From NCBI GenBank assembly GCA_002309375.1, contig DBXK01000033.1, positions 41,504 through 46,991 of the forward strand: DNA of 5,488 bases. The letters run 5' to 3'. Both the position numbers and the translations under genes were made by a program. This document shows, piece by piece, positions 1 through 5,488 of the stretch. This DNA comes from Christensenella sp. UBA1214. GTDB taxonomy: Bacteria; Bacillota; Clostridia; Christensenellales; CAG-138. Under the pieces are notes generated by a model. That model made no database searches. It saw only the letters and a program-made list of their open reading frames with translations, and was not told the origin of the DNA. Numbering within the stretch: the stretch's first letter is position 1; each line of letters starts with the position of its first letter.

Positions 1-1796
1 AGCTGGTTGTCGATGCGGCGGGATTCATGCCTCTCCGTGCCGAGAACGAAGAGACCTCCGACGGAAACGACCTTCTCGTGCTCCTCGTCGGTAACCTTCT
101 TGAATTCCTTGTAAAGGCCGTTATAGACCTCCCTCGCGGCGAGGATCTCCTCATCCTCCGTTTCCTCGTGGCTCGTCGCATTCTCGATCATCTCGTCGGT
201 GTAACCGTTTTTGCGCATCTCGCGCTTCGCCATGAATTCCGGGTTGCCGCCGAGCAGGATATCGGTTCCGCGGCCGGCCATGTTGGTCGCGATCGTAACG
301 GATCCGAATTTACCGGCCTGGGCGATGATCTCCGCTTCCTTGGCGTGGTATTTCGCGTTCAAAACTTCATGCTTGATGCCGCGCTTGATGAGCAGCCTGC
401 TGACCTTTTCGGATTTTTCGACGGAGACCGTGCCGACGAGCATCGGCTGACCGGTGGCGTGGATCTTCACGATATCCTCGACGATCCTTGCGAATTTTTC
501 ATCCTCTTTTGCGAAGAGCGCATCATTATAGTCGACCCTCGCGACGGGCTTGTTCGTCGGGATCTCCACGACGTCGAGACCATAGATGCCGATGAATTCC
601 TCTTCCTCCGTTTTCGCGGTACCGGTCATGCCCGCGAGTTTTTTGAACATGCGGAAGTAATTCTGGTAAGTGATGGTCGCGATAGTCTTGTTTTCGTCGT
701 TGATCTTGACGCCTTCCTTCGCTTCGAGAGCCTGATGCAGGCCATCGGAATAGCGGCGGCCGTTCATGATGCGGCCGGTGAAGCTGTCGACGATCAGGAC
801 CTGGTTATCGATGACGATATAGTCCTTATCCGCCTCGAACAGCGCGTGCGCCTTCAGCGCCTGCTTGATATAGTGGTTGATCTCAGTGCTGTCGGCGGAG
901 GAGATATCGGCGATCTCGAAATACTGCTCGGCTTTGCGCATGCCCTGCTCTGTGAGGGCGACGGTGCGGGCCTTGATATCGCACATATAGTCCCCGCTCT
1001 CCGGTTGGGTCTTGCCCATCTGCAGATCGAGCTTGCTGAGCTGAACGAGGTCTTCGCCGCGCGTGAGGCCGCGGACAAAGCGGTCCGCCCGCTTGTACAT
1101 ATCGTTGGATCTTCCGCTCGGGCCGGAAATGATGAGCGGCGTCCTCGCTTCATCGATCAGGATGCTGTCGACCTCGTCGACTATTGCGTAATTGAGGCCG
1201 CGCTGCACAAGGCGTTCCTTGCTGATCGCCATATTGTCGCGCAGATAATCGAAGCCGAACTCGCTGTTCGTGCCATAAGTTATGTCGCAGCGGTAAGCCG
1301 CCTGCTTCTCTTCGCGCTCCATCTGGCTGACGATGCAGCCGACGGTCAGGCCGAGGAAGCGGTGGATCTTGCCCATCCAGGCGGCGTCGCGCTGAGCGAG
1401 GTATTCGTTGACGGTGACGACGTAAACGCCTTCACCGGGGAGTGCGTTAAGGTAGCTCGCGAGGGTCGCAACGAGCGTTTTGCCTTCACCGGTGCGCATC
1501 TCCGCGATGCGTCCCTGATGGAGTATGATGCCGCCGATGAGCTGAACATCATAATGCCGCTGGCCGATCGTGCGGACCGCCGCCTCGCGGACGACGGCAA
1601 AGGCTTCCGGAAGCAGGTCGTCGAGCGTTTCGCCCTTCTTCAGCCGCTCGCGGAATTCGACAGTCTTGTGCCGAAGCTCCGCATCCGTCAGCTTTTGGAT
1701 GTCCGGTTCAAGCGCGTTGATCTTCTTCACAAGAGGCATGACCTTCTTGATCTGATGCGCGCTGGTATTGCCGAAGATTTTGTCGATAAGTCCCAT
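1..1796 (-). CDS. secA: Protein translocase subunit SecA, N-terminal 598 codons (runs off left edge)
   Basis: SecA is the ATPase motor that pushes unfolded preproteins through the SecYEG channel at the cytoplasmic membrane. I translated the minus strand from the ATG at 1796 and found 598 uninterrupted codons plus two bases to the window edge. The start MGLIDKIFG is typical of the family. Visible motifs are Walker A (MRTGEGKT, residues 100-107), the YGTNSEFGFDYLRDNM segment (174-189), the DEAD-like Walker B DEVD (207-210) followed by IDEARTPLIISG, the VDSFTGR segment (336-342), GRRYSDGLHQA (346-356), KLAGMTGTAKTEEEEF (386-401), and NMAGRGTDILLGG (505-517). A charged insertion of roughly 60 residues (about 517-578), absent from Bacillus subtilis SecA as I recall it, precedes GTERHESRR. 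The frame ends at RRIDNQ, so the last helicase motif, the helical scaffold and the C-terminal linker lie outside the window. The gene follows prfA by 85 bp and has its own strong ribosome binding site. No disrupting frameshift was seen. Identification is essentially certain. Confidence 0.98.
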   Translation of the reverse strand, partial: MGLIDKIFGNTSAHQIKKVMPLVKKINALEPDIQKLTDAELRHKTVEFRERLKKGETLDDLLPEAFAVVREAAVRTIGQRHYDVQLIGGIILHQGRIAEMRTGEGKTLVATLASYLNALPGEGVYVVTVNEYLAQRDAAWMGKIHRFLGLTVGCIVSQMEREEKQAAYRCDITYGTNSEFGFDYLRDNMAISKERLVQRGLNYAIVDEVDSILIDEARTPLIISGPSGRSNDMYKRADRFVRGLTRGEDLVQLSKLDLQMGKTQPESGDYMCDIKARTVALTEQGMRKAEQYFEIADISSADSTEINHYIKQALKAHALFEADKDYIVIDNQVLIVDSFTGRIMNGRRYSDGLHQALEAKEGVKINDENKTIATITYQNYFRMFKKLAGMTGTAKTEEEEFIGIYGLDVVEIPTNKPVARVDYNDALFAKEDEKFARIVEDIVKIHATGQPMLVGTVSVEKSEKVSRLLIKRGIKHEVLNAKYHAKEAEIIAQAGKFGSVTIATNMAGRGTDILLGGNPEFMAKREMRKNGYTDEMIENATSHEETEDEEILAAREVYNGLYKEFKKVTDEEHEKVVSVGGLFVLGTERHESRRIDNQ

Positions 1797-1800
1797 TTTT

Positions 1801-1805
1801 CCTCC
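1801..1805 (-). promoter_or_regulatory. Ribosome binding site of secA
   Basis: On the minus strand GGAGG is followed by AAAA and then the secA ATG. The spacing of 4 nt is short but workable. Together with the family-typical N-terminus MGLIDKIFG, it fixes the secA start at 1796. Confidence 0.8.
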
Positions 1806-1850
1806 GACCGCAGCGGGTTCCGCCGCGATTTTGTTCGTTTTTCCGTTTGG

Positions 1851-1876
1851 CGGGCGTATTGTCTTTCCTTCGCCCG
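1851..1876 (-). repeat. Weak inverted repeat in the prfA-secA spacer
   Basis: The minus strand carries CGGGCG (plus-strand 1871-1876) and its exact complement CGCCCG (1851-1856), separated by a 14-nt purine-rich loop, starting a few bases after the prfA stop. No T-run follows on the minus strand (the next bases are CCAAACGG), so this is not a standard intrinsic terminator. It could be a weak mRNA hairpin or simply chance in GC-rich DNA. The rest of the 85-bp spacer shows no clear -35/-10 promoter pair. Confidence 0.3.
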
Positions 1877-1881
1877 TCCGA

Positions 1882-2952
1882 TTATTTTTCGCCGGCCAAA
1901 AGCCTTGTCCTTTCGGCAAGGATCAGCCCCTCGATGATCTCGTCCATATCCCCGTCGATGAACTGGGGAAGCTTATAAAGCGTCATGTTTATGCGGTGAT
2001 CGGTAACGCGGCTCTGCGGGAAGTTGTAAGTCCGGATCCTCTCGCTCCGATCGCCCGAGCCGACCTGGCTCCTGCGTTCCGAAGCCTCCTTCTCCGCCTG
2101 CCTGCGGCTGTAGAGCTCGTACAGGCGGCTCTTCAGGACCTTCATCGCCTGCTCCTTGTTCCGCCCCTGGCTTCGCTCATCCTGGCTCTGCACCACGATC
2201 CCGGTCGGGATATGCGTGATACGGATCGCGCTCTCGGTCTTGTTGACGTGCTGCCCGCCGGCGCCGCTCGAACGATAGGTGTCGATCCGAAGGTCGCCCG
2301 GGTTGATCTCGACCTCCACATCCTCCGCTTCCGGAAGAACGGCGACCGTCGCCGCGCTTGTGTGGATCCGGCCCTGCGTTTCCGTCTCCGGAACGCGCTG
2401 GACGCGGTGCACACCGCTTTCATATTTCAGCCTTGAATATGCGCCGCGCCCCGAAAGGCTCAGCACCGCTTCTTTTATGCCGCCCATCTCCGTTTCGCTG
2501 ACGTCGATGAGCTCATATTTGAAGCCCCGGCGCTCGGCATAGCGCTCGTACATGCGCATGAGCACCGCTCCGAAGAGCGCCGCCTCGTCCCCGCCCGTTC
2601 CGGCGCGGATCTCGATTATGACGTTCCGCTCGTCGTTTTTATCCTTCGGGAGCAGCAGGATCCGAAGCTCAGTGAGTTGCTCTTCCGCCTTTTCAGAAAG
2701 AGTGCGCAGCTCTTCCTCCGCAAGGTCGCGCATCTCCTTATCGGAATCCTTATCCTCAAGTATGGCGCGGCAGCCCTCCATCGCCTCTTCGATCGCCGAG
2801 TATTCATCAAACGCGGCGACGATCGGCTCGAGGCGGGAATGCTCGCGAACGAGCTCGCGCCACTGCGCCTGATCCGCGATCACTGCGGGATCGGCGATTT
2901 TTCCGGCGAGCGAATCGAAGCGCGCTTTCATTTGTTTGAGTCTTGTCAGCAT
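1882..2952 (-). CDS. prfA: Peptide chain release factor 1 (RF1)
   Basis: RF1 reads UAA and UAG stop codons in the ribosomal A site and triggers hydrolysis of the finished peptide from the P-site tRNA. The 356-residue product has the usual family length. The N-terminal coiled-coil domain is residues 1 to about 100. The domain that reads the stop codon contains the PxT tripeptide as PET (188-190), followed by TQGRIHTSAATVAVLPE. This is the RF1 form, as opposed to SPF in RF2. The catalytic GGQ is at 232-234 within SSGAGGQHVNKTESA, and RSERIRTYNFPQSRVTDHR (302-320) is conserved near the C-terminus. The start MLTRLKQMKARFDSL matches family starts, and a later Met at residue 8 is less likely. The first 7 nt overlap the end of prmC, whose product modifies this protein's GGQ glutamine, and a GGAG site lies upstream inside prmC. 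The gene ends in TAA. Confidence 0.99.
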   Translation of the reverse strand: MLTRLKQMKARFDSLAGKIADPAVIADQAQWRELVREHSRLEPIVAAFDEYSAIEEAMEGCRAILEDKDSDKEMRDLAEEELRTLSEKAEEQLTELRILLLPKDKNDERNVIIEIRAGTGGDEAALFGAVLMRMYERYAERRGFKYELIDVSETEMGGIKEAVLSLSGRGAYSRLKYESGVHRVQRVPETETQGRIHTSAATVAVLPEAEDVEVEINPGDLRIDTYRSSGAGGQHVNKTESAIRITHIPTGIVVQSQDERSQGRNKEQAMKVLKSRLYELYSRRQAEKEASERRSQVGSGDRSERIRTYNFPQSRVTDHRINMTLYKLPQFIDGDMDEIIEGLILAERTRLLAGEK

Positions 2953-3803
2953 CCGCTCTCTCCGTCCGCTTCCGCTCTTTTGCTCCGCGGTTCAATGATG
3001 ACGACCCTCGGCTTGCCGCAGTCGTCGTTCATCACCTTCACATCGGCATTCCCGGCGAAAAGCTCGGGAACGCTTTCGCCCTGATCGAAGCCAATCTCCG
3101 TCAGGAGCACGCCGTTTTCGTTCAGGTGCGCCGCATATTCTACCGCAAGGCACCGGTAAATATCGAGCCCGTCCTTTCCGCCGTCCAGCGCAAGGCGCGG
3201 TTCCCGGCGCACTTCCTCATCGAGGGCGTCGACAGCTTCGCTCGGGATATAGGGCGGATTCACTGTGATGATATCGAATTTTTCCCCGCCGAACGCGGAA
3301 AACAGGTCGCTTTGAACGATCCGTGCGGTAACGCCGTGCTGCTTCGCATTCTCCGCCGCGACGGCAAGCGCTGCCTCGCTGATATCCGCAAGCACCGTTT
3401 CGATCCCGGTGCGCTTTGCAAGCGCGATGCCGATGCAGCCGGACCCGGTGCAGAGATCGAGCAGGCTGCGGCAGGCTCTTTCCCGGATCAGCGCTTCCGC
3501 TTCTTCGCAGAGCTTCTCCGTATCCTGCCGCGGGATCAGCACGTCGGGCGTGACGCAGAAGGTCAGGCCCATCAGATCCCATTCGCCGATGATGTACTGC
3601 AGCGGTTCATGCGCGAGCCGCCTTTCAACGAGGGCGTCAAGCGCTTCTGTTTGTTCTTCCGACAGCCCGGTTTCGCCGTCCGAAAAGCCGATGCGGCGGC
3701 CGAGAACGAAGGAAACGAGCTCCCTCGCCTCGATCGGTGCGCTTTCACCTGAAACGGGGAAAAGCTTTTTCACGGTATCCCTCAGGAGCTCCCGCAGCGT
3801 CAT
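2946..3803 (-). CDS. prmC: Peptide chain release factor N5-glutamine methyltransferase PrmC
   Basis: PrmC (HemK) transfers a methyl group from S-adenosylmethionine to the side-chain amide of the glutamine in the GGQ motif of release factors, which raises their activity. The product has 285 residues, normal for the family. Residues 1-75 form the helical N-terminal domain that recognises release factors, including RRLAHEPLQYIIGEWDLMG (61-79). IPRQDTE (90-96) is a variant of the common IPRPETE. The SAM-binding loop is DLCTGSGCIGIALA (116-129), with D140 (ADISEAAL) at the ribose-binding position. The catalytic NPPY is residues 182-185 and binds the substrate glutamine. The ATG overlaps the TGA of the upstream DUF1385 gene (ATGA), and a GGGG/GAGGG stretch 4-9 nt upstream may serve as its ribosome binding site. 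Its stop TGA lies inside prfA, its substrate's gene. The C-terminal tail after EPRSKRAEADGESGC is short and polar and shows no further domain. Confidence 0.97.
   Translation of the reverse strand: MTLRELLRDTVKKLFPVSGESAPIEARELVSFVLGRRIGFSDGETGLSEEQTEALDALVERRLAHEPLQYIIGEWDLMGLTFCVTPDVLIPRQDTEKLCEEAEALIRERACRSLLDLCTGSGCIGIALAKRTGIETVLADISEAALAVAAENAKQHGVTARIVQSDLFSAFGGEKFDIITVNPPYIPSEAVDALDEEVRREPRLALDGGKDGLDIYRCLAVEYAAHLNENGVLLTEIGFDQGESVPELFAGNADVKVMNDDCGKPRVVIIEPRSKRAEADGESGC
2960..2963 (-). promoter_or_regulatory. Ribosome binding site of prfA, inside the prmC 3' end
   Basis: The minus strand shows GGAG, then 7 nt (AGAGCGG), then the prfA ATG at 2952. The site sits within the last codons of prmC, so ribosomes finishing prmC end 4 nt past the first base of the prfA start codon. 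This is consistent with translational coupling or reinitiation. Confidence 0.65.
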
Positions 3804-4894
3804 GCTTCCCCGCCCTCGGTTTTTTCTTCAGCTACCGCTCCTTCGGCGGTCTTTTCCGCGCTTTCCTGTGCTTCGGGCTCCTCCGATCCGCCGTCTTCCG
3901 CCGGTTCAGCCGGCGCGTTGGCGATCGAGTTATAGTATTCGCAGGTCTTCTCGCCCATTGCGATATAGAACGCGGCCATTGCGACCTCGATCATATCCTC
4001 CGTGGGCTCCTTCGTTGTGATGAGCTGCAGGCCCATGCCGGGGGCGCGAACGGCTTTGGTGAGCCAGTTATCGCGCTTCGCAGCCCAGCGCAGCACCTCG
4101 TAGCTGAGGCCCGCGATCACGGGGATCAGCAGTATCCTGATTCCGAAGCGGAAGAGGAACGCAAGGACCTTGTTTTCGATCGTGAAGCCGAAGCCGTACT
4201 GGAAAACGACGTCGACGATCGTGAGCACGAAGATCGAAACGGCCATGACGAGGAAAAGATAGTTCGTGCCGCAGCGGGGATGCAGACGGCGGTATTTCAT
4301 TGCGTTGTGCGGCGTCAGCTCATCCTCCGCCTCATAGCAGGCGATGGTCTTATGCTCCGCGCCGTGATACATGAACAGGCGGCGCATATCCTTGATTCCG
4401 CTCATCGCGAAAAGATAGCCGACATAGATCGCGACCCTGAGCCCGCCTTCAACAAGCGAGCGCCAGATGCTCTTGCTTTCACCGAAGATGAGCGAAGAAA
4501 GCAGCACGGGAAGGAACACGAAGAGCCCGACGGCAAGAAGCACGCCGAGCACGGCGCCGATGCCGAGGATGATGCTCTCGATGCTCTTTCCGAAGGTTTT
4601 GGAGAGCCACTTTTCGAATTTCGACGGCTCCTCTTCCCCGAAAAGATCCTCGCCGTACATCTTCGCGGATTCGGTCGTGCACTTCATGCCCGTTGAGAGG
4701 GATTCGATCAGCGCAACGACGCCGCGGATGATCGGCCAGCCGAAGAAAGTCCCCTTCTGCGCCTTGGATCTTTGTTTGTTAAAAGTTGTAATGATCTTTC
4801 CGTCCGAGCGGCGCACCGCCATCGCGATGCCTTCGTCGGATTTCATCATCACGCCTTCCATGACGGCCTGGCCGCCGACAGTACAGCGTCTCAT
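3800..4894 (-). CDS. DUF1385 / YqhQ-family multi-pass membrane protein of unknown function
   Basis: This is a 364-residue member of the DUF1385 family (related to B. subtilis YqhQ). The family's biochemical role is not established, although it has been described as a predicted metal-dependent enzyme. The N-terminus MRRCTVGGQAVMEGVMM (1-17) carries the family's GGQAVxEGVMM signature. A hydrophobic stretch at about 105-137 is the clearest membrane segment. Others lie at about 152-166, 211-232 and 243-265, with a weaker one near 54-66. Conserved potential ligand residues are in YHGAEHKTIACYEAE (176-190), with His177, Glu180 and His181, and in RLHPRCGTNY (203-212), with His205 and Cys208. A second conserved block follows at SYEVLRWAAKRDN (264-276). 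The last ~37 residues are an Ala/Glu-rich acidic tail, probably cytosolic and disordered. The start has a strong AAGGAG site 6 nt upstream. The gene lies 30 bp after cysS and overlaps prmC by 4 nt, a neighbourhood common in Bacillota. Confidence 0.93.
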   Translation of the reverse strand: MRRCTVGGQAVMEGVMMKSDEGIAMAVRRSDGKIITTFNKQRSKAQKGTFFGWPIIRGVVALIESLSTGMKCTTESAKMYGEDLFGEEEPSKFEKWLSKTFGKSIESIILGIGAVLGVLLAVGLFVFLPVLLSSLIFGESKSIWRSLVEGGLRVAIYVGYLFAMSGIKDMRRLFMYHGAEHKTIACYEAEDELTPHNAMKYRRLHPRCGTNYLFLVMAVSIFVLTIVDVVFQYGFGFTIENKVLAFLFRFGIRILLIPVIAGLSYEVLRWAAKRDNWLTKAVRAPGMGLQLITTKEPTEDMIEVAMAAFYIAMGEKTCEYYNSIANAPAEPAEDGGSEEPEAQESAEKTAEGAVAEEKTEGGEA

Positions 4895-4900
4895 AAAAAG

Positions 4901-4906
4901 CTCCTT
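4901..4906 (-). promoter_or_regulatory. Ribosome binding site of the DUF1385 gene
   Basis: The minus strand reads AAGGAG, then CTTTTT (6 nt), then ATG at 4894. This near-consensus Shine-Dalgarno site fixes the start of the MRRCTVGGQ protein. It lies in the 30-bp spacer after the cysS stop, which holds no hairpin-plus-T-run terminator, so readthrough from cysS is expected. Confidence 0.85.
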
Positions 4907-4924
4907 AGTGTATTTTCGGGCGGT

Positions 4925-5488
4925 TTAAGCCTTCGTCCAGGTCGTGCCTTCTTTTGAATCCTTGAGGGTGACGCCCTTTTCCGCAAGCTCGGCGCGGATC
5001 TCATCCGCACGCGCCCAGTTCTTCGCCTTCTTCGCTTCCGCGCGCTCGGCGATCAGCTTTTCAACGTATTCGGTGAATTCATCCGAATGCTCCTCTTTCT
5101 CCCCTTCATCAAGAAGGCCGAGGGAAAGCACGCGGTCGAAATCAGCGATGAGAGCGAGCTTCGTTTTGCCGCTCATATCCGCCTTCAGCACGTCGTAAAG
5201 CACGGTAAGACCGAGGGAGGTATTGAGGTCGTTGCCGACGTTTTCGATGAATTTTGTTTTGTATGCATCGAATTTTTCGGCTTCGAGCTCCCCTTCGTCC
5301 GCGATCGCGGCGATGCGGTTTTTGAGCCTTTCATAAGCCGCCTTGGAGTTATCGAGGGTCTCCCAGGTGAATTCGAGGGGCTTTCTGTAATGGCTCTGGA
5401 GGCAGAACATACGGTAGACGAGCGGATCGTAGCCCTTTTCCTTCAGCACGGAAACGGTGAGGATATTGCCCTTGGATTTGCTCATCTT
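4925..5488 (-). CDS. cysS: Cysteinyl-tRNA synthetase, C-terminal part (5' end outside window)
   Basis: CysRS activates cysteine with ATP and attaches it to tRNA-Cys in the cytosol. The window holds the last 187 codons, beginning with Lys of the KMSKSKGN signature (plus-strand 5465-5488), the class I loop that contacts ATP. That motif normally lies a little past residue 260 in a protein of about 460 residues, so the catalytic Rossmann domain, HIGH motif and zinc ligands are beyond the right edge. The Met in KMSKS is internal and is not the real start. After the loop comes the stem-contact and DALR helical region (SHYRKPLEFTWETLDNSK, then NDLNTSLGLTVLYDVLK). The C-terminal tRNA-binding tail has the typical AEAKKAKNWARADEIRAELA and ends EGTTWTKA with TAA. 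Any T-box or promoter would also lie outside. The reading frame is intact. Confidence 0.97.
   Translation of the reverse strand, partial: KMSKSKGNILTVSVLKEKGYDPLVYRMFCLQSHYRKPLEFTWETLDNSKAAYERLKNRIAAIADEGELEAEKFDAYKTKFIENVGNDLNTSLGLTVLYDVLKADMSGKTKLALIADFDRVLSLGLLDEGEKEEHSDEFTEYVEKLIAERAEAKKAKNWARADEIRAELAEKGVTLKDSKEGTTWTKA

Noticed and set aside
772..790. SecA VDSFTGR with Ser where E. coli has Glu (VDEHTGR) looked like a lost key residue
   Set aside because: As I recall it, Bacillus subtilis SecA also has VDSFTGR, so this is a normal Gram-positive variant.
27..1937. A 636-codon open frame on the plus strand spanning all of the secA part
   Set aside because: It lies exactly antisense to secA, which has all of its family motifs. 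The predicted protein is an Asp/Leu/Val/Ala-rich composition with no recognisable domain, as expected when GC-rich codons are read backward.
3522..3537. PrmC IPRQDTE in place of IPRPETE as a possible defect
   Set aside because: The SAM loop and NPPY are intact, and variation at these positions is tolerated in family members, so there is no sign of inactivation.
2943..4696. Two long plus-strand open frames (about 269 and 319 codons) opposite prmC and the DUF1385 gene
   Set aside because: They are antisense shadows of confidently identified genes, lack domain resemblance and have no convincing ribosome binding sites.
4895..4924. Possible terminator between cysS and the DUF1385 gene
   Set aside because: The 30-bp spacer has no stem-forming repeat; the only T-run lies between the ribosome binding site and the ATG.
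4925..5485. A complete 186-residue protein starting MSKSKGN
   Set aside because: The Met is inside the KMSKS motif of cysteinyl-tRNA synthetase; the preceding codon is Lys and the frame continues past the window edge, so this is a partial cysS.

Overview
The window is an ordinary, densely packed housekeeping segment. All five genes lie on the minus strand and read from right to left: cysS (3' part), a DUF1385/YqhQ-family membrane protein gene, prmC, prfA and secA (5' part). Shine-Dalgarno sites, the high GC content (clearly above 50% by eye), the SecA and RF1 sequence style and the DUF1385-prmC-prfA order all point to a Gram-positive anaerobe of the Bacillota, most likely a Clostridia-type gut or sediment lineage. 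The genus cannot be decided from this sequence.

Layout from right to left: cysS enters at the right edge, where the KMSKS catalytic loop begins, and ends at 4925. After 30 bp with no terminator, the DUF1385 gene follows (4894 to 3800). Its TGA stop overlaps the prmC start by 4 nt. prmC ends inside prfA with a 7-nt overlap. prfA ends at 1882, and an 85-bp spacer carrying only a weak inverted repeat and a good ribosome binding site leads to secA. secA runs off the left edge after 598 codons, just inside the conserved RRIDNQL motif. No gap exceeds 300 bp. I saw no RNA genes, mobile elements or CRISPR arrays.

Functionally, prmC and prfA are partners: PrmC methylates the GGQ glutamine of RF1, the prfA product. 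cysS charges tRNA-Cys and secA drives Sec-dependent export, so the segment is a translation and secretion cluster that is probably cotranscribed. The only poorly understood member is the DUF1385 protein, which is conserved next to prmC-prfA in many Bacillota and is the most worthwhile item here. I found no credible undescribed system. The long plus-strand open frames are antisense shadows of these genes.
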